NCBI GenBank assembly: GCA_038380795.1
Contig: CM076277.1
Location: 1 to 64,000 of the forward strand
Direction: 5' to 3'
Length of the DNA: 64,000 bases
Source: Pyrocephalus nanus
Lineage: Eukaryota > Chordata > Aves > Passeriformes > Tyrannidae
Below, piece by piece: positions 22,680 through 36,226 of the stretch. The position numbers and the translations under genes are program-made. Under the pieces are notes generated by a model. It was not told the origin of the DNA, ran no database searches, and saw only the letters and a list, made by a program, of their open reading frames with translations. The number at the start of each line of letters is the position of its first letter. The first letter of the stretch is position 1.

Positions 22680-24962
22680 GGCCAAGGCCGAGCCCATCAG
22701 GAGCCACAGGAACAGCTCTGGGATAACAGATTTAGGGCCAGAAGGAATTGCAGCCAGGGAAGAGCAATGTGGGAACGTGGGAACAGCAATGCAGACCCCA
22801 CGGGCGGTGCAGAAGGAGGGGCAGGAGGTGCTCCAGGCGCCAGAGCTGAGGCCCTGCAGCCCCTGGGGGAGCATCGGGGTGCAGAGACCCCCCTGCAGCC
22901 CCTGGGGGAGCATCGGGGTGCAGAGACCCCCCTGCAGCCCCTTAGGGAGCATCGGGGTGCAGAGACCCCCCTGCAGCCCGTGGAGGCTCCTACGCTGGAG
23001 CAGGGGGATGCAGGAAGGAGGCTGTGACCCCGGGGCAGGCCCAGGATGGAGCAGGTCCTGGCAGGGACCTGCAGCCCGTGCAGAGGGAAGCCCAGGCTGG
23101 AGCAGGTTTTTCCCGGGCAGGACTCGTGGCCCCTGTGGGGGACCCACGCCGGGTCAGCTCATCCCTGAAGGACTGACCCCATGGAGGAGGGACCCACGGG
23201 ACAGCAGGGTGGGAAGAGCTGCTGCCCGAGGGATGGACTCACTGGAGAGGTCCATCCAGGACTGTCTCCTGTGGGAGGGACCCCATGGGAGCAGGGAAGG
23301 ATCCAACTCCTCTCCCTGAGCAGTGACAGAAACAACAACTGACTGTAACCCCCATTCCCATCCCCCTGCACTGCTGGGGGGAGGAAGAAGGTGGAAGGAG
23401 GGGTGGGGTGAAGATGTTTTTCAGACTGTTTTATTTCTCACTCTTTGGCTTTTATCCTGTCGGTAATAAATTTAAGTACTACCCCTACTTTGATTCCGTT
23501 TTGCCTGTTAGTAAGCGACTTTCTCCCCACCCTTATCTCTACTCAGGAATCCTCAGTTGTTTTTTTTCTCTCCTCTGTGGAGTTACAGGGGGAGGGGGAA
23601 GTAGCAGCTTTTAGTAGGTGTTTGAAATCCAGCCAGGGTACACCCACTTAACCAACCCATGTGCTTGAGGCCCTTTTGTGATGTCACAGCCTATCCCCTC
23701 CGTTCTGGAATAGCCCTTGGCAACCAAAGAACCAACACCCCAGCAGGTCAGAATGCAGCCCCACCCATGTGCCCCTTTATGATATCCCGGCCCATCCTCT
23801 CCATTCTGGAATAGTCCCTGGAAACCAAAGAACCAACTCCCCAAACCCCCACAGGGCATCCCCATCTGCCATGGGACTCTTTGGGAAGTCACGGCCTTTC
23901 CCCCAGCAAAGAAAGCCCTTACCCTTCGTCTGCCATGTGCAGTTGTTGGGCCACTAGTGGCACTGCATGGATTGCAAGAGCTTTCTGTCCTGGCACCTTT
24001 TGTCTGGAAGGAATCTGGAATCTTCATCCGTATTCAATGTTGGCAGTCTGACTGACGGTTTAAGTGAAGGCCTCCGAAAAGAAAGAGACAGCCCTTTCCC
24101 CCAGGAAAGAAAGCCTGTAACCTTTAGGTGCAGTTGGTGGGCCACCCTGAGCAGTCAATGGGCAGCAAGAGCTTTCTGTCCTGGCACCTTTTGTCTGGCA
24201 GGAATCTTTGCCCAGATTCAAATTTGGCAGTTGGACTGACAATTCCAGCATGGGGCTCCTGCAAGCGAACGACAGCCCTGCCCTCCAGGAAAGAAACCCC
24301 TTCCCCTCGGTCTCTTTCCCTGTTCTATAAAATACAACCTGCAGGGCAGCTTTCTGCCATCTTTTCTCTTGGGAATTGTGAAGATAGACCTGCTCCCATG
24401 TTTAACACCTCAGGCAAAACCACCCTGTAAACACCTTTCCCAACCTTCCCCATCCTTTTCCAAAGCTGAGATGTGGAAAGAACAAGGGCCCTTGTCCCTG
24501 GCTGTGCTGCTGTGCTGGGAGTCTCTTCCCTCCAGCTTTGCACACGGGCACTGCCCCTGCAGCTCCAGAGAAGGGCTGAAGAAGCATCTTCAACACAGAA
24601 ATCAGGGCAGGGAACTTTATTTCATTCAAATGTTGTGATGGTTTTGGTCTAGGTCTTCCTGGTAACCAGCTTGTAACCAAAGAAGTGGCCATGTACCCAG
24701 TATTCCATACAATTTTTATTGTATTCCATACAACCCGAACCCGAACCCTAACCCTAACCCTAACCTTAACCCTAACCCTAACCCGAACCCGAACCCGAAC
24801 CCGAACCCGAACCCTAACCCTAACCCGAACCCTAACCCGAACCCTAACCCGAACCCTAACCCTAACACTAACCCTAGCTCTAACCCTAACCGTAACCCTA
24901 ACCATAATCCTAAACCTAACCCTAAAACCCTAACCCTAACCCTAATCCTAACCTTAACCGTT
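22680..24962 (+). repeat. Satellite unit 7 (2283 bp)
   Basis: LTR-derived part 22680-23647; three minisatellite copies at 22856-22972, the third beginning CCCCTTAGGGAGC and so containing a sense TTAGGG; AATAAA at 23465; TATAAAA at 24326. Its first half matches unit 12 at 11252 bp and its end matches unit 3. It is a mosaic. Confidence 0.95.
24734..24959. repeat. Interstitial telomere array 7, class A
   Basis: 226 bp (6x37+4). It is the same as array 3 by eye, including the alternating CCCGAACCCTAA dimers and the TTAACCGTTGGCC end. Confidence 0.95.
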
Positions 24963-27203
24963 GGCCAAGGCCGAGCCCATCAGGAGCCACAGGAACAGCT
25001 CTGGGATAACAGATTTAGTACCAGAAGGAATTGCAGCCAGGAAAGAGCAGAGTGGGAACGTGGGAACAGCAATGCAGACCCCAAGGGCGGTGCAGAAGGA
25101 GGGGCAGGAGGTGCTCCAGGCGCCAGAGCTGAGGCCCCGCAGTCCCTGGGGGAGCATCGGGGTGCAGAGACCCCCCTGCAGCCCGTGGAGGCTCCCACGC
25201 TGGAGCAGGGGGATGCAGGAAGGAGGCTGTGACCCCGGGGCAGGCCCAGGATGGAGCAGGTCCTGGCAGGGACCTGCAGCCCGTGCAGAGGGAAGCCCAG
25301 GCTGGAGCAGGTTTTTCCCGGGCAGGACTCGTGGCCCCTGTGGGGGACCCACGCCGGGTCAGCTCATCCCTGAAGGACTGACCCCATGGAGGAGGGACCC
25401 ACGGGACAGCAGGGTGGGAAGAGCTGCTGCCCGAGGGATGGACTCACTGGAGAGGTCCATCCAGGACTGTCTCCTGTGGGAGGGACCCCATGGGAGCAGG
25501 GAAGGATCCAACTCCTCTCCCTGAGCAGTGACAGAAACAACAACTGACTGTAACCCCCATTCCCATCCCCCTGCACTGCTGGGGGGTGGAAGAAGGTGGA
25601 AGGAGGGGTGCGGTGAAGATGTTTTTCAGACTGTTTTATTTCTCACTCTTTGGCTTTTATCCTGTCAGTAATAAATTTAAGTACTATCCCTACTTTGAGT
25701 CTGTTTTGCCTGTTAGTAAGCGACTTTCTCCCCACCCTTATCTCTACTCAGGAATCCTCAGTTGTTTTTTTTCTCTCCTCTGTGGAGTTACAGAGGGAGG
25801 GGGAAGTAGCAGCTTTTAGTAGGTGTTTGAAATCCAGCCAGGGTCCACCCACTTAACCAACCCATGTGCTTGAGGCCCTTTTGTGATGTCACAGCCTATC
25901 CCCTCCGTTCTGGAATAGCCCTTGGCAACCAAAGAACCAACACCCCAGCAGGTCAGAATGCAGCCCCACCCATGTGCCCCTTTATGATATCCCGGCCCAT
26001 CCTCTCCATTCTGGAATAGTCCCTGGAAACCAAAGAACCAACTCCCCACACCCCCACAGTGCAGCCCCATCTGCCATGGGACTCTTTGGGAAGTCACAGC
26101 CTTTCCCCCAGCAAAGAAAGCCCTTACCCTTCGTCTGCCATGTGCAGTTGTTGGGCCACTAGTGGCACTGCATGGATTGCAAGAGCTTTCTGTCCTGGCA
26201 CCTTTTGTCTGGAAGGAATCTGGAATCTTCATCCGTATTCAGTGTTGGCAGTCTGAATGACGGTTTAAGTGAAGGCCTCCGAAAAGAAAGAGACAGCCCT
26301 TTCCCCCAGGAAAGAAAGCCTGTAACCTTTAGGTGCAGTTGGTGGGCCACCCTGAGCAGTCAATGGGCAGCAAGAGCTTTCTGTCCTGGCACCTTTTGTC
26401 TGGCAGGAATCTTTGCCCAGATTCAAATTTGGCAGTTGGACTGACAATTCCAGCATGGGGCTCCTGCAAGCGAACGACAGCCCTGCCCTCCAGGAAAGAA
26501 ACCCCTTCCCCTCGGTCTCTTTCCCTGTTCTATAAAATACAACCTGCAGGGCAGCTTTCTGCCATCTCTTCTCTTGGGAATTGTGAAGATAGACCTGCTC
26601 CCATGTTTAACACCTCAGGCAAAACCACCCTGTAAACACCTTTCCCAACCTTCCCCATCCTTTTCCAAAGCCGAGATGTGGAAAGAACAAGTGCCCTTGT
26701 CCCTGGCTGTGCTGCTGTGCTGGGAGTCTCTTCCCTCAAGCTCTGCACACGGGCACTGCCCCTGCAGCTCCAGAGAAGGGCTGAAGAAGCATCTTCAACA
26801 CAGAAATCAGGGCAGGGAACTTTATTTCATTCAAATGTTGTGATGGTTTTGGTCTAGGTCTTCCTGGTAACCAGCTTGTAACCAAGGAAGTGGCCACGTA
26901 CCCAGTATTCCATACAATTTTTATTGTATTCCATAAAACCCGAAACTGAACCCTAACCCTAACCTTAACCCTAACCCTTACCCTAACCCGAACCGGAACC
27001 CGAACCCAAACCCTAACCCGAACCCTAACCCTAACCCTAACCCTAACCGGAAACCGAACCCGAACTCGAACCCTAACCCTAACTCTAACCCTAACCCTTA
27101 CCCTAACCGTAACCCTAAACCTAACCCGAACCCTAATCCTAACCCTAACCCTAGCCCTAACCCTAAAACCCTAACCTTAACCCTAATCCTAACCCTAACC
27201 GCT
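24963..27203 (+). repeat. Satellite unit 8 (2241 bp)
   Basis: LTR-derived part 24963-25852; one minisatellite copy at 25139-25177; AATAAA at 25670; TATAAAA at 26531. Close copy of unit 4. Private changes GGGGGGTGGAAG (25585) and GGGGTGCGGTG (25610) alter the G-rich tract. Confidence 0.95.
26939..27200. repeat. Interstitial telomere array 8, class B
   Basis: 262 bp (6x43+4). It equals array 4 minus two CCCTAA hexamers in the homogeneous middle run. Confidence 0.94.
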
Positions 27204-29464
27204 GGCCAAGGCCGAGCCCATCAGGAGCCACAGGAACAGCTCTGGGATAACAGATTTAGGGCCAGAAGGAATTGCAGCCAGGGAAGAGCAATGTGGGAAC
27301 GTGGGAACAGCAATGCAGACCCCACGGGCGGTGCAGAAGGAGGGGCAGGAGGTGCTCCAGGCGCCAGAGCTGAGGCCCCGCAGCCCCTGGGGGAGCATCA
27401 GGGTGCGGAGACCCCCCTGCAGCCCCTGGGGGAGCATCAGGGTGCAGAGACCCCCCCCAGCCCGTGGAGGCTCCCACGCTGGAGCAGGGGGATGCAGGAA
27501 GGAGGCTGTGACCTCGGGGCAGGCCCAGGATGGAGCAGGTCCTGGCAGGGACCTGCAGCCCGTGCAGAGGGAAGCCCAGGCTGGAGCAGGTTTTTCCCGG
27601 GCAGGACTCGTGGCCCCTGTGGGGGACCCACGCCGGGTCAGCTCATCCCTGAAGGACTGACCCCATGGAGGAGGGACCCACGGGACAGCAGGGTGGGAAG
27701 AGCTGCTGCCCGAGGGATGGACTCACTGGAGAGGTCCATCCAGGACTGTCTCCTGTGGGAGGGACCCCATGGGAGCAGGGAAGGATCCAACTCCTCTCCC
27801 TGAGCAGTGACAGAAACAACAACTGACTGTAACCCCCATTCCCATCCCCCTGCACTGCTGGGGGGAGGAAGAAGGTGGAAGGAGGGGTGGGGTGAAGATG
27901 TTTTTCAGACTGTTTTATTTCTCACTCTTTGGCTTTTATCCTGTCGGTAATAAATTTAAGTACTATCCCTACTTTGAGTCTGTTTTGCCTGTTAGTAAGC
28001 GACTTTCTCCCCACCCTTATCTCTACTCAGGAATCCTCAGTTGTTTTTTTTCTCTCCTCTGTGGAGTTACAGGGGGAGGGGGAAGTAGCAGCTTTTAGTA
28101 GGTGTTTGAAATCCAGCCAGGGTCCACCCACTTAACCAACCCATGTGCTTGAGGCCCTTTTGTGATGTCACAGCCTATCCCCTCCGTTCTGGAATAGCCC
28201 TTGGCAACCAAAGAACCAACACCCCACCAGGTCAGAATGCAGCCCCACCCATGTGCCCCTTTATGATATCCCGGCCCATCCTCTCCATTCTGGAATAGTC
28301 CCTGGAAACCAAAGAACCAACTCCCCACACCCCCACAGTGCAGCCCCATCTGCCATGGGACTCTTTGGGAAGTCACGGCCTTTCCCCCAGCAAAGAAAGC
28401 CCTTACCCTTCGTCTGCCATGTGCAGTTGTTGGGATACTAATGGCACTGCATGGATTGCAAGAGCTTTCTGTCCTGGCACCTTTTGTCTGGAAGGAATCT
28501 GGAATCTTCATCCGTATTCAATGTTGGCAGTCTGACTGACGGTTTAAGTGAAGGCCTCCGAAAAGAACGAGACAGCCCTTTCCCCCAGGAAAGAAAGCCT
28601 GTAACCTTTAGGTGCAGTTGGTGGGCCACCCTGAGCAGTTAATGGGTAGCAAGAGCTTTCTGTCCTGGCACCTTTTGTCTGGCAGGAATCTTTGCCCAGA
28701 TTCAAATTTGGCAGTTGGACTGACAATTCCAGCATGGGGCTCCTGCAAGCGAACGACAGCCCTGCCCTCCAGGAAAGAAACCCCTTCCCCTCGGTCTCTT
28801 TCCCTGTTCTATAAAATACAACCTGCAGGGCAGCTTTCTGCCATCTTTTCTCTTGGGAATTGTGAAGATAGACCTGCTCCCATGTTTAACACCTCAGGCA
28901 AAACCACCCTGTAAACACCTTTCCCAACCTTCCCCATCCTTTTCCAAAGCCGAGATGTGGAAAGAACAAGGGCCCTTGTCCCTGGCTGTGCTGCTGTGCT
29001 GGGAGTCTCTTCCCTCCAGCTCTGCACACGGGCACTGCCCCTGCAGCTCCAGAGAAGGGCTGAAGAAGCATCTTCAACACAGAAATCAGGGCAGAGAACT
29101 TTATTTCATTCAAATGTTGTGATGGTTTTGGTCTAGGTCTTCCTGGTAACCAGCTTGTAACCAAAGAAGTGGCCATGTACCCAGTATTCCATACAATTTT
29201 TATTGTATTCCATACAACCCGAACCCGAACCCTAACCCTAACCCTAACCTTAACCCTAACCCTAACCCTAACCCAAACCCGAACCCGAACCCCAACCCTA
29301 ACCCTAACCCTAACCCGAACCTGAACTCTAACCCTAACCCGAACCCTAACCCGAACCCTAACCCTAACACTAACCCTAGCTCTAACCCTAACCGTAACCC
29401 TAACCATAATCCTAAACCTAACCCTAAAACCCTAACCCTAACCCTAATCCTAACCTTAACCGCT
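27204..29464 (+). repeat. Satellite unit 9 (2261 bp)
   Basis: LTR-derived part 27204-28131; two minisatellite copies at 27380-27456 with the same 1-bp loss as units 5 and 15; AATAAA at 27949; TATAAAA at 28810. The front matches unit 5 (offset 9029) and unit 15 (offset 13496). AGCAGTTAATGGGTAGC near 28635 is shared with unit 15. Confidence 0.95.
29218..29461. repeat. Interstitial telomere array 9, class A
   Basis: 244 bp (6x40+4). It contains CCCAAACCCGAACCCGAACC and a CCCCAACCC variant, and GAACCTGAACTC. Array 15 differs only in having GAACCCTAACTC there. Confidence 0.95.
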
Positions 29465-31681
29465 GGCCAAGGCCGAGCCCTTCAGGAGCCACAGGATGAG
29501 CTCTGGGATAACAGATTTAGGACCAGAAGGAATTGCAGCCAGGAAAGAGCAGAGTGGGAACGTGGGAACAGCAATGCAGACCCCAAGGGCGGTGCAGAAG
29601 GAGGGGCAGGAGGTGCTCCAGGAGCCAGAGCTGAGGCCCCGCAGTCCCTGGGGGAGCATCGGGGTGCAGAGACCCCCCTGCAGCCCGTGGAGGCTCCTAC
29701 GCTGGAGCAGGGGGATGCAGGAAGGAGGCTGTGACCCCGGGGCAGGCCCAGGATGGAGCAGGTCCTGGCAGGGACCTGCAGCCCGTGCAGAGGGAAGCCC
29801 AGGCTGGAGCAGGTTTTTCCCGGGCAGGACTCGTGGCCCCTGTGGGGGACCCACGCCGGGTCAGCTCATCCCTGAAGGACTGACCCCATGGAGGAGGGAC
29901 CCACGGGACAGCAGGGTGGGAAGAGCTGCTGCCCGAGGGATGGACTCACTGGAGAGGTCCATCCAGGACTGTCTCCTGTGGGAGGGACCCCATGGGAGCA
30001 GGGAAGGATCCAACTCCTCTCCCTGAGCAGTGACAGAAACAACAACTGACTGTAACCCCCATTCCCATCCCCCTGCACTGCTGGGGGGAGGAAGAAGGTG
30101 GAAGGAGGGGTGGGGTGAAGATGTTTTTCAGACTGTTTTATTTCTCACTCTTTGGCTTTTATCCTGTCGGTAATAAATTTAAGTACTATCCCTACTTTGA
30201 GTCTGTTTTGCCTGTTAGTAAGCGACTTTCTCCCCACCCTTATCTCTACTCAGGAATCCTCAGTTGTTTTTTTTCTCTCCTCTGTGGAGTTACAGGGGGA
30301 GGGGGAAGTAGCAGCTTTTAGTAGGTGTTTGAAATCCAGCCAGGGTCCACCCACTTAACCAACCCATGTGCTTGAGGCCCTTTTGTGATGTCACAGCCTA
30401 TCCCCTCCGTTCTGGAATAGCCCTTGGCAACCAAAGAACCAACACCCCAGCAGGTCAGAATGCAGCCCCACCCATGTGCCCCTTTATGATATCCCGGCCC
30501 ATCCTCTCAATTCTGGAATAGTCCTTGGAAACCAAAGAACCAACTCCCCACACCCCCACAGTGCAGCCCCATCTGCCATGGGACTCTTTGGGAAGTCACG
30601 GCCTTTCCCCCAGCAAAGAAAGCCCTTACCCTTCGTCTGCCATGTGCAGTTGTTGGGATACTAATGGCACTGCATGGATTGCAAGAGCTTTCTGTCCTGG
30701 CACCTTTTGTCTGGAAGGAATCTGGAATCTTCATCCGTATTCAATGTTGGCAGTCTGACTGACGGTTTAAGTGAAGGCCTCCGAAAAGAATGAGACAGCC
30801 CTTTCCCCCAGGAAAGAAAGCCTGTAACCTTTAGGTGCAGTTGGTGGGCCACCCTGAGCAGTCAATGGGCAGCAAGAGCTTTCTGTCCTGGCACCTTTTG
30901 TCTGGCAGGAATTTTTGCCCAGATTCAAATTTGGCAGTTGGACTGACAATTCCAGCATGGGGCTCCTGCAAGCGAACGACAGCCCTGCCCTCCAGGAAAG
31001 AAACCCCTTCCCCTCGGTCTCTTTCCCTGTTCTATAAAATACAACCTGCAGGGCAGCTTTCTGCCATCTCTTCTCTTGGGAATTGTGAAGATAGACCTGC
31101 TCCCATGTTTAACACCTCAGGCAAAACCACCCTGTAAACACCTTTCCCAACCTTCCCCATCCTTTTCCAAAGCCGAGATGTGGAAAGAACAAGGGCCCTT
31201 GTCCCTGGCTGTGCTGCTGTGCTGGGAGTCTCTTCCCTCCAGCTCTGCACACGGGCACTGCCCCTGCAGCTCCAGAGAAGGGCTGAAGAAGCATCTTCAA
31301 CACAGAAATCAGGGCAGGGAACTTTATTTCATTCAAATGTTGTGATGGTTTTGGTCTAGGTCTTCCTGGTAACCAGCTTGTAACCAAGGAAGTGGCCATG
31401 TACCCAGTATTCCATACAATTTTTATTGTATTCCATACAACCCGAACCCGAACCCGAACCCTAACCCTAACCTTAACCCTAACCCTAACCCTAACCCGAA
31501 CCCGAACCCGAACCCGAACCCTAACCCTAACCCTAACCCTAACCCGAACCCTAACCCGAACTCTAATCCGAACCCTAACCCTAACACTAACCCTAGCTCT
31601 AACCCTAACCGTAACCCTAACCCTAATCCTAAACCTAACCCTAAAACCCTAACCCTAACCCTAATCCTAACCTTAACCGCT
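29465..31681 (+). repeat. Satellite unit 10 (2217 bp)
   Basis: LTR-derived part 29465-30354; one minisatellite copy at 29641-29679; AATAAA at 30172; TATAAAA at 31033. The front (CACAGGATGAGC, CCAGGAGCCAGAG) matches unit 16 at offset 13496. From about 29.9 kb on it matches unit 5 at offset 11252. It is a clear mosaic of two lineages. Confidence 0.95.
31441..31678. repeat. Interstitial telomere array 10, class A
   Basis: 238 bp (6x39+4). Same as array 5. It makes two adjacent class A arrays (9 and 10), the point where the strict A/non-A alternation of arrays 1-9 ends. Confidence 0.95.
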
Positions 31682-33931
31682 GGCCAAGGCCGAGCCCTTC
31701 AGGAGCCACAGGAAGAGCTCTGGGATAACAGATTTAGTACCAGAAGGAATTGCAGCCAGGAAATAGCAGAGTGGGAACGTGGGAACAGCAATGCAGACCC
31801 CAAGGGCGGTGCAGAAGGAGGGGCAGGAGGTGCTCCAGGCGCCAGAGCTGAGGCCCCGCAGTCCCTGGGGGAGCATCGGGGTGCAGAGACCCCCCTGCAG
31901 CCCCTGGGGGAGCATCGGGGTGCAGAGACCCCCCTGCAGCCCGTGGAGGCTCCCACGCTGGAGCAGGGGGATGCAGGAAGGAGGCTGTGACCCCGGGGCA
32001 GGCCCAGGATGGAGCAGGTCCTGGCAGGGACCTGCAGCCCGTGCAGAGGGAAGCCCAGGCTGGAGCAGGTTTTTCCCGGGCAGGACTCGTGGCCCCTGTG
32101 GGGGACCCACGCCGGGTCAGCTCATCCCTGAAGGACTGACCCCATGGAGGAGGGACCCACGGGACAGCAGGGTGGGAAGAGCTGCTGCCCGAGGGATGGA
32201 CTCACTGGAGAGGTCCATCCAGGACTGTCTCCTGTGGGAGGGACCCCATGGGAGCAGGGAAGGATCCAACTCCTCTCCCTGAGCAGTGACAGAAACAACA
32301 ACTGACTGTAACCCCCATTCCCATCCCCCTGCACTGCTGGGGGGAGGAAGAAGGTGGAAGGAGGGGTGGGGTGAAGATGTTTTTCAGACTGTTTTATTTC
32401 TCACTCTTTGGCTTTTATCCTGTCGGTAATAAATTTAAGTACTATCCCTACTTTGAGTCTGTTTTGCCTGTTAGTAAGCGACTTTCTCCCCACCCTTATC
32501 TCTACTCAGGAATCCTCAGTTGTTTTTTTTCTCTCCTCTGTGGAGTTACAGGGGGAGGGGGAAGTAGCAGCTTTTAGTAGGTGTTTGAAATCCAGCCAGG
32601 GTCCACCCACTTAACCAACCCATGTGCTTGAGGCCCTTTTGTGATGTCACAGCCTATCCCCTCCGTTCTGGAATAGCCCTTGGCAACCAAAGAACCAACA
32701 CCCCAGCAGGTCAGAATGCAGCCCCACCCATGTGCCCCTTTATGATATCCCGGCCCATCCTCTCCATTCTGGAATAGTCCTTGGAAACCAAAGAACCAAC
32801 TCCCCACACCCCCACAGTGCAGCCCCATCTGCCATGGGACTCTTTGGGAAGTCACGGCCTTTCCCCCAGCAAAGAAAGCCCTTACCCTTCGTCTGCCATG
32901 TGCAGTTGTTGGGCCACTACTGGCACTGCATGGATTGCAAGAGCTTTCTGTCCTGGCACCTTTTGTCTGGAAGGAATCTGGAATCTTTATCCGTATTCAA
33001 TGTTGGCAGTCTGACTGACGGTTTAAGTGAAGGCCTCCGAAAAGAAAGAGACAGCCCTTTCCCCCAGGAAAGAAAGCCTGTAACCTTTAGGTGCAGTTGG
33101 TGGGCCACCCTGAGCAGTCAATGGGCAGCAAGAGCTTTCTGTCCTGGCACCTTTTGTCTGGCAGGAATCTTTGCCCAGATTCAAATTTGGCAGTTGGACT
33201 GACAATTCCAGCATGGGGCTCCTGCAAGCGAACGACAGCCCTGCCCTCCAGGAAAGAAACCCCTTCCCCTCGGTCTCTTTCCCTGTTCTATAAAATACAA
33301 CCTGCAGGGCAGCTTTCTGCCATCTCTTCTCTTGGGAATTGTGAAGATAGACCTGCTCCCATGTTTAACACCTCAGGCAAAACCACCCTGTAAACACCTT
33401 TCCCAACCTTCCCCATCCTTTTCCAAAGCCGAGATGTGGAAAGAACAAGTGCCCTTGTCCCTGACTGTGCTGCTGTGCTGGGAGTCTCTTCCCTCAAGCT
33501 CTGCACACGGGCACTGCCCCTGCAGCTCCAGAGAAGGGCTGAAGAAGCATCTTCAACACAGAAATCAGGGCAGGGAACTTTATTTCATTCAAATGTTGTG
33601 ATGGTTTTGGTCTAGGTCTTCCTGGTAACCAGCTTGTAACCAAGGAAGTGGCCATGTACCCAGTATTCCATACAATTTTTATTGTATTCCATACAACCCG
33701 AACCCTAACCCTAAGCCTAACCCTAACCCGAACCCAAACCTGAACCCTAACCCTAACCTGAACCCTAACCCTAACCCTAACCCGAACCCAAACCTCAACC
33801 CTAACCCTAACCCGAACCCGAACCTGAACCCTTACCCGAACCCTAACCCGAACCCTAACCCTAACCCTAACCCTAACCCTAGCCCTAACCCTAAAACCCT
33901 AACCCTAACCCTAATCCTATCTCTAACCGCT
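31682..33931 (+). repeat. Satellite unit 11 (2250 bp)
   Basis: LTR-derived part 31682-32610; two minisatellite copies at 31858-31935; AATAAA at 32428; TATAAAA at 33289. Copy of unit 6. After the minisatellite it also matches unit 16 at 11240 bp. Confidence 0.95.
33697..33928. repeat. Interstitial telomere array 11, class C
   Basis: 232 bp (6x38+4). Same as arrays 6 and 16 by eye. Confidence 0.95.
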
Positions 33932-36226
33932 GGCCAAGGCCGAGCCCATCAGGAGCCACAGGAACAGCTCTGGGATAACAGATTTAGGGCCAGAAGGAAT
34001 TGCAGCCAGGGAAGAGCAATGTGGGAACGTGGGAACAGCAATGCAGACCCCACGGGCGGTGCAGAAGGAGGGGCAGGAGGTGCTCCAGGCGCCAGAGCTG
34101 AGGCCCTGCAGCCCCTGGGGGAGCATCGGGGTGCAGAGACCCCCCTGCAGCCCCTGGGGGAGCATCGGGGTGCAGAGACCCCCCTGCAGCCCCTTAGGGA
34201 GCATCGGGGTGCAGAGACCCCCCTGCAGCCCGTGGAGGCTCCTACGCTGGAGCAGGGGGATGCAGGAAGGAGGCTGTGACCCCGGGGCAGGCCCAGGATG
34301 GAGCAGGTCCTGGCAGGGACCTGCAGCCCGTGCAGAGGGAAGCCCAGGCTGGAGCAGGTTTTTCCCGGGCAGGACTCGTGGCCCCTGTGGGGGACCCACG
34401 CCGGGTCAGCTCATCCCTGAAGGACTGACCCCATGGAGGAGGGACCCACGGGACAGCAGGGTGGGAAGAGCTGCTGCCCGAGGGATGGACTCACTGGAGA
34501 GGTCCATCCAGGACTGTCTCCTGTGGGAGGGACCCCATGGGAGCAGGGAAGGATCCAACTCCTCTCCCTGAGCAGTGACAGAAACAACAACTGACTGTAA
34601 CCCCCATTCCCATCCCCCTGCACTGCTGGGGGGAGGAAGAAGGTGGAAGGAGGGGTGGGGTGAAGATGTTTTTCAGACTGTTTTATTTCTCACTCTTTGG
34701 CTTTTATCCTGTCGGTAATAAATTTAAGTACTACCCCTACTTTGATTCCGTTTTGCCTGTTAGTAAGCGACTTTCTCCCCACCCTTATCTCTACTCAGGA
34801 ATCCTCAGTTGTTTTTTTTCTCTCCTCTGTGGAGTTACAGGGGGAGGGGGAAGTAGCAGCTTTTAGTAGGTGTTTGAAATCCAGCCAGGGTACACCCACT
34901 TAACCAACCCATGTGCTTGAGGCCCTTTTGTGATGTCACAGCCTATCCCCTCCGTTCTGGAATAGCCCTTGGCAACCAAAGAACCAACACCCCAGCAGGT
35001 CAGAATGCAGCCCCACCCATGTGCCCCTTTATGATATCCCGGCCCATCCTCTCCATTCTGGAATAGTCCCTGGAAACCAAAGAACCAACTCCCCAAACCC
35101 CCACAGGGCATCCCCATCTGCCATGGGACTCTTTGGGAAGTCACGGCCTTTCCCCCAGCAAAGAAAGCCCTTACCCTTCGTCTGCCATGTGCAGTTGTTG
35201 GGCCACTACTGGCACTGCATGGATTGCAAGAGCTTTCTGTCCTGGCACCTTTTGTCTGGAAGGAATCTGGAATCTTCATCCGTATTCAATGTTGGCAGTC
35301 TGACTGACGGTTTAAGTGAAGGCCTCTGAAAAGAAAGAGACAGCCCTTTCCCCCAGGAAAGAAAGCCTGTAACCTTTAGGTGCAGTTGGTGGGCCACCCT
35401 GAGCAGTCAATGGGCAGCAAGAGCTTTCTGTCCTGGCACCTTTTGTCTGGCAGGAATCTTTGCCCAGATTCAAATTTGGCAGTTGGACTGACAATTCCAG
35501 CATGGGGCTCCTGCAAGCGAACGACAGCCCTGCCCTCCAGGAAAGAAACCCCTTCCCCTCGGTCTCTTTCCCTGTTCTATAAAATACAACCTGCAGGGCA
35601 GCTTTCTGCCATCTTTTCTCTTGGGAATTGTGAAGATAGACCTGCTCCCATGTTTAACACCTCAGGCAAAACCACCCTGTAAACACCTTTCCCAACCTTC
35701 CCCATCCTTTTCCAAAGCCGAGATGTGGAAAGAACAAGGGCCCTTGTCCCTGGCTGTGCTGCTGTGCTGGGAGTCTCTTCCCTCAAGCTCTGCACACGGG
35801 CACTGCCCCTGCAGCTCCAGAGAAGGGCTGAAGAAGCATCTTCAACACAGAAATCAGGGCAGAGAACTTTATTTCATTCAAATGTTGTGATGGTTTTGGT
35901 CTAGGTCTTCCTGGTAACCAGCTTGTAACCAAAGAAGTGGCCATGTACCCAGTATTCCATACAATTTTTATTGTATTCCATACAACCCGAACCCGAACCC
36001 TAACCCTAACCCTAACCTTAACCCTAACCCTAACCCTAACCCGAACCCGAACCCGAACCCTAACCCTAACCCTAACCCTAACCCTAACCCGAACCCTAAC
36101 CCGAACTCTAACCCGAACCCTAACCCTAACACTAACCCTAGCTCTAACCCTAACCGTAACCCTAACCCTAATCCTAAACCTAACCCTAAAACCCTAACCC
36201 TAACCCTAATCCTAACCTTAACCGCT
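33932..36226 (+). repeat. Satellite unit 12 (2295 bp)
   Basis: LTR-derived part 33932-34899; three minisatellite copies at 34108-34224 including the CCCCTTAGGGAGC copy; AATAAA at 34717; TATAAAA at 35578. It has TACTACCCCTACTTTGATTCC like units 7 and 17, and GCCTCTGAAAAG near 35324. Confidence 0.95.
35986..36223. repeat. Interstitial telomere array 12, class A
   Basis: 238 bp (6x39+4). It has two CCCGAA at the start and GAACTCTAACCCGAACCC where arrays 5 and 10 have TCTAATCCG. Confidence 0.95.
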
